Positions 15,807-24,503 of a DNA stretch of 64,000 bases are shown here, piece after piece. How positions within the stretch are numbered: position 1 is the first letter of the stretch; each line of letters opens with the position of its first letter. The position numbers and the translations under genes were made by a program. The DNA is taken from positions 3,720,001-3,784,000 of the forward strand of contig NZ_CP022958.1 in the NCBI RefSeq assembly GCF_006496635.1. The letters are read 5' to 3'. The DNA is from Azoarcus sp. DD4. GTDB taxonomy: Bacteria; Pseudomonadota; Gammaproteobacteria; Burkholderiales; Rhodocyclaceae. A model generated the notes under the pieces. It did not search any database and was not told where the DNA came from. It worked only from the letters and a program-made list of their open reading frames with translations.

Positions 15807-16919
15807 ATGACCACCTTGTTCGACCCGATCACCGCCGGCGACATCCGCCTTGCCAACCGCATCGCCATGGCGCCGCTCACCCGCAACCGCGCACCGGACG
15901 CGGTACCGGCACCGATGACCGCCACCTATTACGCCCAGCGCGCCACGGCCGGCCTGCTGATCACCGAGGCCACCGCCATCAGCCACCAGGGCCAGGGCTA
16001 CGCCAACGTGCCCGGCCTCTATGCGCCGGAGCAGATCGAAGGCTGGAAGCGCGTCACCGAGGCGGTGCACGCCGCCGGCGGCAAGATCGTCACCCAGCTG
16101 TGGCACGTCGGCCGCGTCTCGCACAATTCGCTGCAGCCGGACGGCGGCGCACCGGTGGCGCCATCGGCGATCACCGCCAGGACCAAGACCTACCTGATCC
16201 ACGCCGACGGCAGCGGTGAATTCGTGCCGACCTCGGCGCCGCGCGCGCTCGACATCGCAGAACTGCCCGGCATCGTCGAGGACTATCGCCGTGCCGCCCG
16301 TGCCGCGATCGAAGCCGGCTTCGACGGCATCGAGGTGCACGCCGCCAACGGCTACCTGATCGACCAGTTCCTGCGTGCCGGCAGCAACCATCGCAACGAC
16401 GCCTACGGCGGCAGCATCGAAAACCGCGCCCGCCTGCTGGTGGAAGTCATGGAAGCAATCACCGCCGAGATCGGCGCCGGCCGCACTGCCATCCGCATCT
16501 CGCCGGTCACCCCGGCCAACGACGCATCCGACCCGAATCCGCAGCCGCTCTTCACCTACGTGGTCGAGCAGCTGGCGCGCTGGCCGCTCGCCTATGTGCA
16601 CGTGGTGGAGGGCGCCACCGGTGGCGCGCGCGACTTCCAGCAGGGCGACGCGCCCTTCGACTATGCCGCGCTGCGCGCCGCCTACGCCAGGGCCGGCGGC
16701 AAGGCCGCGTGGATGGTGAACAACGGCTACGACCGCGAACTTGCCGAAGCCGCTGTCGCCGAAGGCCGTGCCGACATCGTCGCCTTCGGCAAGGCCTTCA
16801 TCGCCAACCCCGACCTGGTGCTGCGCCTGCGCGAAAAGGCGCCGCTCAATGCCTGGGATACCTCCAGCTTCTACGGCGGCAGCGAGAAGGGCTACCTCGA
16901 CTATCCCACCCTGGGCTGA
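15807..16919 (+). CDS. nemA: Old Yellow Enzyme NADH:flavin oxidoreductase, NemA-like
   Basis: 370 residues, an FMN TIM barrel. Signatures include NRIAMAPLTRNRAPDAVPA, TQLWHVGRVSHNSLQPDG, GIEVHAANGYLIDQFLR with substrate-binding His178/Asn181 and catalytic Tyr183, and NDAYGGSIENRARL. Enzymes of this group reduce N-ethylmaleimide, nitrate esters and other electrophilic enones with NAD(P)H. It follows the ArsR-like regulator in the same direction; the pairing parallels nemR-nemA in enterobacteria although the regulator family differs. The symbol is by family resemblance. Confidence 0.9.
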   Translation: MTTLFDPITAGDIRLANRIAMAPLTRNRAPDAVPAPMTATYYAQRATAGLLITEATAISHQGQGYANVPGLYAPEQIEGWKRVTEAVHAAGGKIVTQLWHVGRVSHNSLQPDGGAPVAPSAITARTKTYLIHADGSGEFVPTSAPRALDIAELPGIVEDYRRAARAAIEAGFDGIEVHAANGYLIDQFLRAGSNHRNDAYGGSIENRARLLVEVMEAITAEIGAGRTAIRISPVTPANDASDPNPQPLFTYVVEQLARWPLAYVHVVEGATGGARDFQQGDAPFDYAALRAAYARAGGKAAWMVNNGYDRELAEAAVAEGRADIVAFGKAFIANPDLVLRLREKAPLNAWDTSSFYGGSEKGYLDYPTLG

Positions 16920-16936
16920 ACCCCGCAGGACCTGCC

Positions 16937-16963
16937 CGCGTGCCGCCTTCGCGGTGGCACGCG
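16937..16963 (+). terminator. Hairpin after nemA, overlapping the fliK promoter
   Basis: CGCGTGCCGCC and the near-complementary CGGTGGCACGCG pair around a TTCG tetraloop 17 bp after the stop. The T content downstream is modest (GTTTGCTGAT). Its right arm contains the -24 element of the sigma-54 promoter, so termination and fliK initiation share the same bases. Confidence 0.5.
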
Positions 16964-16970
16964 GTTTGCT
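16955..16970 (+). promoter_or_regulatory. Sigma-54 promoter for fliK
   Basis: TGGCACGCGGTTTGCT matches the sigma-54 consensus TGGCAC-N5-TTGCT exactly, with GG and GC ten bases apart. It lies 39 bp upstream of the fliK ATG, giving a short leader. It would make fliKLMNOPQR dependent on RpoN and a flagellar bEBP encoded elsewhere. Confidence 0.8.
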
Positions 16971-17009
16971 GATAGGGCTGCGAGACACTCAGCAAAAAGG
17001 TCAGCGATC

Positions 17010-18239
17010 ATGCCCGCCTCCGTCAATCAGCCCAACTCGCTGTTCTCCTTTCTCCCCGCCTCCGCGACTGCCGCCGACGGCAGCCGCAGCAGTAGCGGCC
17101 AGGGTTTCGCCCAGATGTTGCAGGGCCAGATGAGCGCCCGCGCCAACCAGCAGGCCCACCGCACCGATTACGCCCGCGACAGCGAGACCGCAGCGCGCAG
17201 CACCGAACGCCAGCGCGTGCGCGAGCCGCAGCGCGACACCGCACGCACACCGGAACGCAGCCAGGCAACCGACAGGACCGCCGCCAACGATGCCGAACGT
17301 GGCACGGACGGCTGCCGGCCCCAGGACGCAAGCGCCGACAGCACCCAGCCTCCCGCCGACGCCAATGCACAGCAGAACGCTGCCACGGCCGTCGAGCCCG
17401 CCCAGCAAGCGCCCCAGCCGGCAACGCCCACGCCGGCAGAAACGGCGGCGCTTGCCGGCCTGCCGGCAGCGATTGCCGCCCTCCTTGCCGGCACCTCGCC
17501 CGCCGGCGACGCTGCCGCAACGGCTGGCAGCGGGCTGCTGCCGAGCGACGGCGCGGGTGACACGCTCGCGGAATCGCTGCAGAATCCGGCCGGGGATCTC
17601 ACCCGTTTCGCAACCGAGAACGGCGCCGCGGGCCGGGCAGCACAACTCGCGGCACAACTGCAAGCCAAACCGGAAGCCGCCGTCGAAGGCGCGGATGCCA
17701 ATGCGATCGGCCAGGCGGCCCGCGGCGGAGAAGTGCCGGGCGGCCTGCAGGTGGCCGCGGCGGCCATTGCCGGCGCGCGTCACCAGACCGCCAGCCAGCC
17801 GGCCGTACCGCAACTGCCGGTCAATACGCCGGCCGGCCAGAGCGCCTTCGCCGACGATGTCGGCGACCGCGTGATGTGGATGCTGGGCCGTGCCGAAAGC
17901 AAGGCCGAACTGGTCCTGACGCCGCCGACGCTGGGCAAGGTCGAGGTGTCGATCAACCTCAGCGGCGACCAGACCACCGCCCAGTTCGTCGCCTCCTCGC
18001 AGGCGGCGCGCGACGCGCTGGAGCAGGCGATGCCGCGCCTGCGGGAAATCCTGCAGCAGTCGGGCATCAGCCTGGGCCAGACCAGCGTCGGCACCTCGGG
18101 CGACCAGCAGGCCGCGCAGGATGAAGGCGGCCGGCGTGGCCACGGCACGAACGGCAGCAGTGGCGTGGACGGTGCCGACGGCGTGGGAGCCTCGAGATGG
18201 ATCAGACAATCCGAAGGGATGGTCGACACCTTCGCCTGA
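17010..18239 (+). CDS. fliK: Flagellar hook-length control protein
   Basis: 409 residues. The N-terminal two thirds are low-complexity, rich in Ala, Gln, Pro and Thr, as in FliK rulers. The C-terminal Flg_hook domain (about 285-360) contains AELVLTPPTLGKVEVSINLS and LREILQQSGISLGQTSVG, which contact FlhB to switch export from hook to filament substrates. First gene of the fliKLMNOPQR run, read from a sigma-54 promoter. It is 91 bp before fliL. Confidence 0.9.
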   Translation: MPASVNQPNSLFSFLPASATAADGSRSSSGQGFAQMLQGQMSARANQQAHRTDYARDSETAARSTERQRVREPQRDTARTPERSQATDRTAANDAERGTDGCRPQDASADSTQPPADANAQQNAATAVEPAQQAPQPATPTPAETAALAGLPAAIAALLAGTSPAGDAAATAGSGLLPSDGAGDTLAESLQNPAGDLTRFATENGAAGRAAQLAAQLQAKPEAAVEGADANAIGQAARGGEVPGGLQVAAAAIAGARHQTASQPAVPQLPVNTPAGQSAFADDVGDRVMWMLGRAESKAELVLTPPTLGKVEVSINLSGDQTTAQFVASSQAARDALEQAMPRLREILQQSGISLGQTSVGTSGDQQAAQDEGGRRGHGTNGSSGVDGADGVGASRWIRQSEGMVDTFA

Positions 18240-18330
18240 AAGCGGAATTGGGGCGGCTCTGCCCCACTTTTCCGCGCTTGGCTGCGTGCGACGATCCCTG
18301 ATAATGGCATCGTGAACCAAGGAGAATCGC

Positions 18331-18906
18331 ATGGCCAAGGCGCCAGCCAAACCGGAAGCCGCCGCTGAACCCGCCGCCCCGAGAAAGAGCGGCAAGCTGT
18401 TGCTCATCATCCTCATCCTGCTGGTGCTGGTCCTGATCGTCGTCGCCGCGGCCGTCGGCGTCGTGGTCATGATGAAGAGCAAGGGCGGCAACGACGCCCA
18501 CGGCAGCGAGGCCGCCCATGCGCCCGCTCCCCCGCCGCCTCCGGCCGCGGTCGATCTGTCCAAGCCGCCGTCCTTCGTGACGCTGGAGCCCTTCACGGTC
18601 AACCTGCAGCGCGACGAGGGCGACCACTACCTGCAGGCAGTCATCGTGCTGCGCGTGGCCGACGCCAAGACCGCCGAAAGCCTCAAGGGTTTCATGCCGG
18701 AGATCCGCCACCGCGTGAACCTGTTGCTGTCGAGCAAGCTGCCCTCCGAACTCTCCTCCATCGACGGCCGCGAAACGCTGGCGATCGAGATCGTGGACCA
18801 GTCCAACGACGCGCTCGGCTTCCCGCCGCCGCGCGAAGCCAGCCGCCGCGCCGCGCCCACCGGGCCGATCCAGGCGGTGCTGTTCAACTCCTTCATCATC
18901 CAGTAA
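18331..18906 (+). CDS. fliL: Flagellar stator-associated membrane protein
   Basis: 191 residues. A Pro/Ala-rich cytoplasmic start is followed by one strong transmembrane helix (about 22-47, KLLLIILILLVLVLIVVAAA) and a periplasmic domain with FVTLEPFTVNLQRDEGDHYL and IRHRVNLLLSSKLPSELSSI. It surrounds MotAB stators in other species. The C-terminus ends in the typical VLFNSFIIQ. A clear AAGGAG site precedes the ATG; fliM follows after 14 bp. Confidence 0.93.
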   Translation: MAKAPAKPEAAAEPAAPRKSGKLLLIILILLVLVLIVVAAAVGVVVMMKSKGGNDAHGSEAAHAPAPPPPPAAVDLSKPPSFVTLEPFTVNLQRDEGDHYLQAVIVLRVADAKTAESLKGFMPEIRHRVNLLLSSKLPSELSSIDGRETLAIEIVDQSNDALGFPPPREASRRAAPTGPIQAVLFNSFIIQ

Positions 18907-18920
18907 TCGGACATCCCGCC

Positions 18921-19931
18921 ATGTCTTCGGATTTTCTCTCCCAGGAAGAAGTTGACGCCCTGCTGCGCGGCGTCAACGGGGAGGCCGACGACGGCGGCGG
19001 CGACGAGGCCGAACAGGGCGGCGTGCGCCCCTACAACCTCGCCACCCAGGAACGCATCGTCCGTGGGCGCATGCCCACGATGGAGCTGATCAACGAGCGC
19101 TTCGCCCGCTACCTGCGCATCGGCCTGTTCAACTACATGCACCGCAACGCCGAAGTCTCGGTGGGGCCGATCAAGGTGCAGAAGTACGCGGAATTCGTGC
19201 GCAACCTTGTTGTGCCCACCAACCTCAACCTGGTGCTCGGCAAGCCGCTGCGCGGCACCGGCCTGGTGGTGTTCGACCCCAACCTGGTGTTCCTGGTGGT
19301 GGACAACATGTTCGGCGGCGACGGCCGCTTCCACACCCGGGTGGAAGGGCGCGACTTCACGCCGACCGAGCAGCGCATCATCCAGGGCATGCTCAACGTG
19401 GTGTTCACCGAGTACGCCAAGGCCTGGGCGCCGGTGTTCAAGCTCGAGCTCGAATACGTCCGCTCGGAAATGAACTCGCAGTTCGCCAACATCGCCACCC
19501 CGTCGGAAATCGTGGTGTCGACCAGCTTTTCGCTGGAACTGGGCGGCGCCCAGGCGGAAATGCACATCTGCTTCCCCTACTCGATGGTGGAGCCGATCCG
19601 CGACCTGCTCTACTCGACGATGCAGAGCGACCACCTGACCCAGGACCGTCGCTGGATCACCCTGCTGTCGCGCCAGCTGCAGACCGCCGAAGTGGAGCTG
19701 ACCTGCAATCTCGGCACCACCCGCGTGACCCTGCGCGACATCGTGAACATGCGGGTCGGCGACGTGATCCCGCTGCAGATCCCCGAACTGCTGCAGGCCG
19801 CGGTAGACGGCGTGCCGGTACTGGAAGGCCGCTACGGCACCCAGAACGGCCAGTATGCTTTCAAGGTGGAGCGCTTCTTCGGACCCGACGAGTCCGACGC
19901 CCCCAAGATTCCTGGAGCCACAAATGGCTGA
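18921..19931 (+). CDS. fliM: Flagellar motor switch protein FliM
   Basis: 336 residues. The N-terminal CheY-P binding peptide is present (FLSQEEVDALLRGV), followed by the middle CheC-like domain (RMPTMELINERFARYLRI, GTGLVVFDPNLVFLVVDNMF) and a C-terminal SpoA domain (VTLRDIVNMRVGDVIPLQIP). It forms the rotor C-ring with FliG and FliN. It overlaps fliN by 8 bp. Confidence 0.97.
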   Translation: MSSDFLSQEEVDALLRGVNGEADDGGGDEAEQGGVRPYNLATQERIVRGRMPTMELINERFARYLRIGLFNYMHRNAEVSVGPIKVQKYAEFVRNLVVPTNLNLVLGKPLRGTGLVVFDPNLVFLVVDNMFGGDGRFHTRVEGRDFTPTEQRIIQGMLNVVFTEYAKAWAPVFKLELEYVRSEMNSQFANIATPSEIVVSTSFSLELGGAQAEMHICFPYSMVEPIRDLLYSTMQSDHLTQDRRWITLLSRQLQTAEVELTCNLGTTRVTLRDIVNMRVGDVIPLQIPELLQAAVDGVPVLEGRYGTQNGQYAFKVERFFGPDESDAPKIPGATNG

Positions 19932-20400
19932 CAACGACGACAACCAGATCACCGAAGACGACTGGGCTGCGGCCATGCAGGAACAGGCCAGCACCGAGGC
20001 CGGCATGGATGCCGAAGCCGCCCGCGTGGCCGCCGACCTTGCCGCGGCCGCGGCCTTCGACGAATCGCCCTACCAGGCCAAGCCGGCCAGCCAGCTGTTC
20101 GAGGATTTCGGTTCGACCGGCACCAAGCCGGGTGCGCTCAACGACTTCGACATGATCCTGGACATCCCCGTCCAGCTTACCGTCGAACTCGGCCGCACCA
20201 AGCTGTCGATCCGCAACCTGCTGCAGCTCGCCCACGGCTCGGTGGTGGAACTCGACGGCCTCGCCGGCGAACCGATGGATGTGCTGGTAAACGGCACCCT
20301 GATCGCGCAGGGCGAGGTGGTGGTGGTGAACGACAAGTTCGGCATCCGCCTCACCGACATCATCACCCCGGCCGAGCGCATGCGGAAGATCCGTCACTGA
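19924..20400 (+). CDS. fliN: Flagellar motor switch protein FliN
   Basis: 158 residues. An acidic, Ala-rich N-terminal extension (about 1-75) precedes the SpoA domain, with ILDIPVQLTVELGRTKLSIR, GSVVELDGLAGEPMDVLVNG and GEVVVVNDKFGIRLTDII. It builds the lower C-ring and binds FliH for export. The start was placed at 19924, overlapping the fliM stop by 8 bp, which fits coupled translation and the usual MADNDD-type N-terminus. Confidence 0.96.
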   Translation: MADNDDNQITEDDWAAAMQEQASTEAGMDAEAARVAADLAAAAAFDESPYQAKPASQLFEDFGSTGTKPGALNDFDMILDIPVQLTVELGRTKLSIRNLLQLAHGSVVELDGLAGEPMDVLVNGTLIAQGEVVVVNDKFGIRLTDIITPAERMRKIRH

Positions 20401-20431
20401 GCCCGCGCCAGCCTTCGCCACCGGAATCCGC

Positions 20432-20860
20432 GTGCGCCTGATCGCCCTCACCGCCCTCGCACTCTGCGCGCTCGCCCCCGCCGCCCGGGCGGCGGAGCCC
20501 GCCCCCGACCTTGCCGGCAACGTCGGCCAGATGCTGTTCGGCCTGGCGGTAGTGATCGCGCTGCTGCTCGGCTGCCTGTGGCTGCTCAAGCGGCTGGCCG
20601 CGCCGCGCGGTGCGGCCTCGGCCTTGAAGGTACTTGGCGCCGCGCCGGTCGGCCCGCGCGAACGGGTGGTGCTGGTCGAAGTCGGCAGCGAGGTGCTGGT
20701 GCTGGGCGTCGCCCCCGGCAACGTCCGCACCCTGCACATCATCCCCGCCGCCAGCCTGCCGGCCGATGCCGCCGCCGGCGGCGCCCCGTCCATCCTCGCC
20801 GGCAAGGATTTCTCCGCCTGGCTCAAGCACTCCCTGGAGCGTCGCAAGGATGCACCGTAA
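20432..20860 (+). CDS. fliO: Flagellar export-gate assembly protein FliO
   Basis: 142 residues from a GTG start at 20432. A signal-like N-terminus (to about AARAAE) is followed by one transmembrane segment (about 33-53, MLFGLAVVIALLLGCLWLLK) and a cytoplasmic domain with LGAAPVGPRERVVLVEVGSE. FliO helps FliP ring assembly. It overlaps fliP by 11 bp and follows fliN by 31 bp. Confidence 0.88.
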   Translation: MRLIALTALALCALAPAARAAEPAPDLAGNVGQMLFGLAVVIALLLGCLWLLKRLAAPRGAASALKVLGAAPVGPRERVVLVEVGSEVLVLGVAPGNVRTLHIIPAASLPADAAAGGAPSILAGKDFSAWLKHSLERRKDAP

Positions 20861-21626
20861 TTCCCGCAGCGTCCGCGCCATCGCCGCCACGGCCGCCCGC
20901 CTGCTGCTGCCCGCCGTCCTGACCGCGCTGCCGCTGACGGCGGCGGCCCAGGCCCTGCCCGCGCTCAGCAGCACGCCGGGGCCGGGCGGCAGCACCACCT
21001 ACAGCCTCACCGTGCAGACGCTGGCGCTGCTGACGCTGCTCAGCTTCATCCCGGCGATGGTGCTGATGATGACCAGCTTCACCCGCATCATCATCGTGTT
21101 CTCGCTGCTGCGGCAGGCCATCGGCACCCAGACCTCGCCGCCCAACCAGGTGCTGCTCGGGCTGGCGCTGTTTCTTACCTTTTTCATCATGGCGCCGGTA
21201 GCCGACAAGGTGTATGTCGATGCCTACGTGCCGATGTCCGAAGGCAGGATCGGCCTGGACCAGGCGCTGGAGCGCGCCTCCGTCCCGGTCAAGGCCTTCA
21301 TGCTGAAACAGGTACGCGAACCCGACCTCACCCTGTTCGCCGGGCTGGCCAAGGTGCCGCCGGTGGACAAGGCCGAAGACCTGCCGATGCGGGTGGTGGT
21401 GCCGGCCTTCGTCACCTCCGAACTGAAGACGGCCTTCCAGATCGGCTTCATCGTCTTCATCCCCTTCATCATCATCGACATGGTGGTGGCCTCGGTGCTG
21501 ATGTCGATGGGGATGATGATGATGTCGCCGGTCATCGTCGCGCTGCCCTTCAAGATCATGCTGTTCGTGCTGGTCGATGGCTGGACGCTGCTCATCGGCT
21601 CGCTGGTGCAGAGCTTCGCCGTCTAG
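20850..21626 (+). CDS. fliP: Flagellar type III export-gate protein FliP
   Basis: 258 residues, the normal length. A cleavable signal peptide (about 1-29, ending AAAQA) is followed by TM helices with LSFIPAMVLMMTSFTRIIIV, FLTFFIMAPVADKVY and the conserved FVTSELKTAFQIGFIVFIPF and MMMSPVIVALPFKIMLFVLV. The start at 20850, overlapping fliO by 11 bp, was chosen over the longer in-frame ORF because it gives the signal peptide. FliP forms the pore with FliQ and FliR. Confidence 0.96.
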   Translation: MHRNSRSVRAIAATAARLLLPAVLTALPLTAAAQALPALSSTPGPGGSTTYSLTVQTLALLTLLSFIPAMVLMMTSFTRIIIVFSLLRQAIGTQTSPPNQVLLGLALFLTFFIMAPVADKVYVDAYVPMSEGRIGLDQALERASVPVKAFMLKQVREPDLTLFAGLAKVPPVDKAEDLPMRVVVPAFVTSELKTAFQIGFIVFIPFIIIDMVVASVLMSMGMMMMSPVIVALPFKIMLFVLVDGWTLLIGSLVQSFAV

Positions 21627-21639
21627 GAGACCCACCGCC

Positions 21640-21909
21640 ATGACCCCCACCGCCGTCGTCGATCTCGGCCGTCAGGCCATCGAAGTCACGCTGCTGGTGT
21701 CGGCGCCGCTGTTCCTCGCCGCGCTGGTCACCGGCCTCATCATCAGCATCTTCCAGGCCGCCACCCAGATCAACGAGATGACGCTCTCCTTCGTGCCCAA
21801 GATCGTGGTGATGTTCGTCACCCTGGTGCTGGCCGGGCCGTGGATGATCACCACGCTCACCGATTTCATGCGCCGCCTGTTCGAATCCATCCCGACCATG
21901 ATCGGCTAG
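21640..21909 (+). CDS. fliQ: Flagellar type III export-gate protein FliQ
   Basis: 89 residues, exactly the family length. Two transmembrane hairpins, LVSAPLFLAALVTGLIISIF and VMFVTLVLAGPWMITTLTDF, flank the conserved QAATQINEMTLSFVPKI. The start follows AGGAG in the 13-bp gap after fliP; fliR begins 9 bp after its stop. Confidence 0.96.
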   Translation: MTPTAVVDLGRQAIEVTLLVSAPLFLAALVTGLIISIFQAATQINEMTLSFVPKIVVMFVTLVLAGPWMITTLTDFMRRLFESIPTMIG

Positions 21910-21918
21910 CGCGGCCGC

Positions 21919-22731
21919 ATGATCAGCGTCACCTCGGCCCAGCTCGACGCCTGGCTGGCCGCCTTCATGTTCCCGGTGGCCCGCCTGCTCGGGCTGTTCG
22001 CCAGCGCACCCATCTTCTCCAACCGCGCGGTGCCGGTACGGGTGCGGCTGGCGATCGGCCTGGGCATCGCCATGGCGCTGCTGCCGACGCTGCCGCCCAT
22101 GCCGCCCATTCCGCCCGGCGGCGGCATCGGCCTGTTGATCATGGTGCAGCAGATGTTCATCGGCATCGCCATCGGTTTCATGATGCGGCTGGTGTTCGCC
22201 GCCATCGACATGGCCGGTTCGCTGATCGGCATGCAGATGGGCCTGTCCTTCGCGGTATTCTTCGATCCGGACGCCGGCGGCCAGACCGCGGTATTGTCCG
22301 ACTTCCTCGGCCTCGTCGCCACCCTGCTCTTTCTCGCCATCAACGGCCACCTGATGCTGATCGAGGTGCTGATCCGCAGTTTCGAATGGCTGCCGGTCGG
22401 GGTGAACGTGGTCAGCGCCAGCGGCTGGGCACAGATCGCACGCGCCGGCGGCACCGTCTTCGCCACCGGCCTGCTGCTGTCACTGCCGGTGGTGGCGGTG
22501 CTGCTGGTCGCCAACATCGCGCTCGGCATCCTCACCCGCGCCGCGCCGCAGCTGAACCTTTTCGCGATTGGCTTCCCGGTCACGCTGGCGATGGGCTTCA
22601 TCGCGCTGGTGCTGATCATGACCAACTTCGGCCCGGTGGTGCAGAGCCTGTTCGAACACGGATTCGAAGCCACCACCATGATGCTCGAAGCGCTGGCGCC
22701 GCAGGCGCCCGCCGCCGCGCCGCCGCGCTAG
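21919..22731 (+). CDS. fliR: Flagellar type III export-gate protein FliR
   Basis: 270 residues with six hydrophobic segments. Family motifs include FPVARLLGLFASAPIFSNRA, PVRVRLAIGLGIAMALLPTL and MAGSLIGMQMGLSFAVFFDP. It caps the FliP5Q4R1 export gate. Last gene of the plus-strand fli run, convergent with the lipoprotein gene 6 bp away; no terminator is visible between them. Confidence 0.95.
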   Translation: MISVTSAQLDAWLAAFMFPVARLLGLFASAPIFSNRAVPVRVRLAIGLGIAMALLPTLPPMPPIPPGGGIGLLIMVQQMFIGIAIGFMMRLVFAAIDMAGSLIGMQMGLSFAVFFDPDAGGQTAVLSDFLGLVATLLFLAINGHLMLIEVLIRSFEWLPVGVNVVSASGWAQIARAGGTVFATGLLLSLPVVAVLLVANIALGILTRAAPQLNLFAIGFPVTLAMGFIALVLIMTNFGPVVQSLFEHGFEATTMMLEALAPQAPAAAPPR

Positions 22732-22737
22732 CCTGCG

Positions 22738-23217
22738 CTACAGCGCGGGGAACTGGCGCGACTTCACCAGGCGGATCTCGCCGCTGGCCGTCCGCCGCGC
22801 GAACGGCCGTTCGCTGTTGATGCCTTCCTCGTAGCGCAGCACGTCGAAGCCGGCATAGCCGCCCTCTTCCGCCACGCGACGGGCGTTGCGCATGAAGATC
22901 TGGCGCGCCTCGCCTTCGCCACCTGTGACGAAGCGCTTCATCCGCAGGTCCAGCCGCCACACTTCCTCGCCGGCGAGACTGGCATCCAATTCCCAGGTGG
23001 GCGCCAACGGATCGTAGATGCCGTAGGCCACCAGCGCGCCACTGAGGAAGACCGGGTTGGAGATGCCGATCTCCTTCATCGTCTTCATGGTGAGCAGCGC
23101 ACTGCCGGCCAGGCCGGCGGCGGTGCCGCCATGGGCCACCACCTGCGGCCGGTACTCGTCCATGGTCGAACACCCCGCTGCCAGCAGGGTGAGCATCGCG
23201 AGCAGGGTCTTGCGCAT
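22738..23217 (-). CDS. Hypothetical lipoprotein downstream of flgL
   Basis: 159 residues. The lipobox is LLAAGC (Cys16), with Ser at +2, which favours the outer membrane. The mature part contains a small hydrophobic stretch (GLAGSALLTMKTMKEIGISN), a YGIYDPLAPTWELDASLAGE segment and a Tyr/Arg-rich C-terminus. I do not recognise a family. It begins 11 bp after the flgL stop in the same direction, so it is probably co-transcribed with flgKL and may be a flagellar accessory, but that is inference. Confidence 0.7.
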   Translation of the reverse strand: MRKTLLAMLTLLAAGCSTMDEYRPQVVAHGGTAAGLAGSALLTMKTMKEIGISNPVFLSGALVAYGIYDPLAPTWELDASLAGEEVWRLDLRMKRFVTGGEGEARQIFMRNARRVAEEGGYAGFDVLRYEEGINSERPFARRTASGEIRLVKSRQFPAL

Positions 23218-23228
23218 GGGTCGCCCCG

Positions 23229-24491
23229 TCAGTTCAGGAAGTTGAACAGCGACAGGCCGGTGACCTTCATGAAGGACTGCTGCGCCGCCTGCAGGTAGGT
23301 CTGCTGCTGGGTGAGATTGGAGATGGCCTCGACGTAATCGACGTCCATCAGGTTGGAAACGGTCTCGGCGTACTGCACGTCGAGATCGCTGCCGATGCTC
23401 TTGAGGCTTTCGGTCTCGGTGAGCTGCGAGCCGATCTGGGAACGCACCTTGAGCACGTTCTCGATGGCGCCATCGAGGTTGGTGAGGCCGAAAGCCACCG
23501 CGCCGCCGGCCATGCCGGACGGGCCCGGCCGCTCCATCGCGTCGATCAGCACGCCGAGGTTGTCGAACATGTTGTTCGAAGCCATGAACAGCTCGAAGCG
23601 GTCGCCGTCGGCCGGCGTGGCCGGGTTGCCGCTGGCGTCGTTCATTTGCAGATCGACGCCGATATAGTTGGCCGAAGCCGGATCGCCCAGGCTGCTGAGG
23701 TCGGCCAGGCCGGTGGCGATGGCCACCTTGGTCGGGTTGCCCGGCACGTACTCGTAGACGTCGTAGCCGGTGGCGGCGTTGTAGGTGATCTCGTAACGGC
23801 GGCCGAGCGTGTCCATGTCCACCGCGCCGCTGGCGAGCGGCGCCAGCGTGCCGGACAGCGTGGTACCGCCGGTGTTGGCCGAGCCGTCCACATGGCTGCC
23901 GGTGGAGGCCTGCACCAGGCTATCGTCGATCTGCCGGGTGGCGGCAAAAACGTCCGTACCCGGCAGGCTGACCGGCATGTAGCGCGAGGCCGACACCTGG
24001 ATGGTCTGGGTGCCGTAATCGCCCTGGTAATCCACCCCGGCCAGGCCGCCGCTGAAGGGCTGCTCGTTGGCGCGATAGCCGGAGAAGAGGTAATCGCCGC
24101 TGCCGTCCTGACTGTTGGACAGCGCCAGCAAGCCTTCGAACTGGGCACGCAGGTCGGTGGCGAGATAGCCGAGGTCTTCCTCGCTGTAGCCGGCGTTGCC
24201 GGCCGACACCGTCTTCTCGCGGATGTATTGCAGGGTGTCGCCGACGCCGGTGAGCTTGTTTTCGAGCAGGTTGAGGCGGTCCTCGGCGTAGCCGGTATTG
24301 GTCATGAACTGGCTGTTCACACCCTTGGACTGGCCGATTTCCAGCGCCCGCGCCGAAGCGATCGGATCGTCCGCCGGGGTCAGCACGCGGCGGCCGGTGG
24401 ACAGCTGTTGCTGGGTGTGCAGCAGGCTGGTCCATTGCTTCTGCATGGAACCGACACCCTTGTCGTAGATCATGTTGGTCGAGATACGCAT
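23229..24491 (-). CDS. flgL: Flagellar hook-filament junction protein FlgL (HAP3)
   Basis: 420 residues. The N-terminal flagellin-like helix reads MRISTNMIYDKGVGSMQKQW and TGRRVLTPADDPIASARALE. The C-terminal helix ends YLQAAQQSFMKVTGLSLFNF. The middle is a larger variable domain than in enterics (about 317 residues), so it is an extended form. It follows flgK by 12 bp and joins the hook to the filament together with FlgK. Confidence 0.95.
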   Translation of the reverse strand: MRISTNMIYDKGVGSMQKQWTSLLHTQQQLSTGRRVLTPADDPIASARALEIGQSKGVNSQFMTNTGYAEDRLNLLENKLTGVGDTLQYIREKTVSAGNAGYSEEDLGYLATDLRAQFEGLLALSNSQDGSGDYLFSGYRANEQPFSGGLAGVDYQGDYGTQTIQVSASRYMPVSLPGTDVFAATRQIDDSLVQASTGSHVDGSANTGGTTLSGTLAPLASGAVDMDTLGRRYEITYNAATGYDVYEYVPGNPTKVAIATGLADLSSLGDPASANYIGVDLQMNDASGNPATPADGDRFELFMASNNMFDNLGVLIDAMERPGPSGMAGGAVAFGLTNLDGAIENVLKVRSQIGSQLTETESLKSIGSDLDVQYAETVSNLMDVDYVEAISNLTQQQTYLQAAQQSFMKVTGLSLFNFLN

Positions 24492-24503
24492 GATCCTTAC
24501 TCC

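Noticed and set aside
15398..15925. 175-residue minus-strand frame over the ArsR-like gene
   Set aside because: Shadow of the regulator and the start of the Old Yellow Enzyme; ends inside the repeat array.
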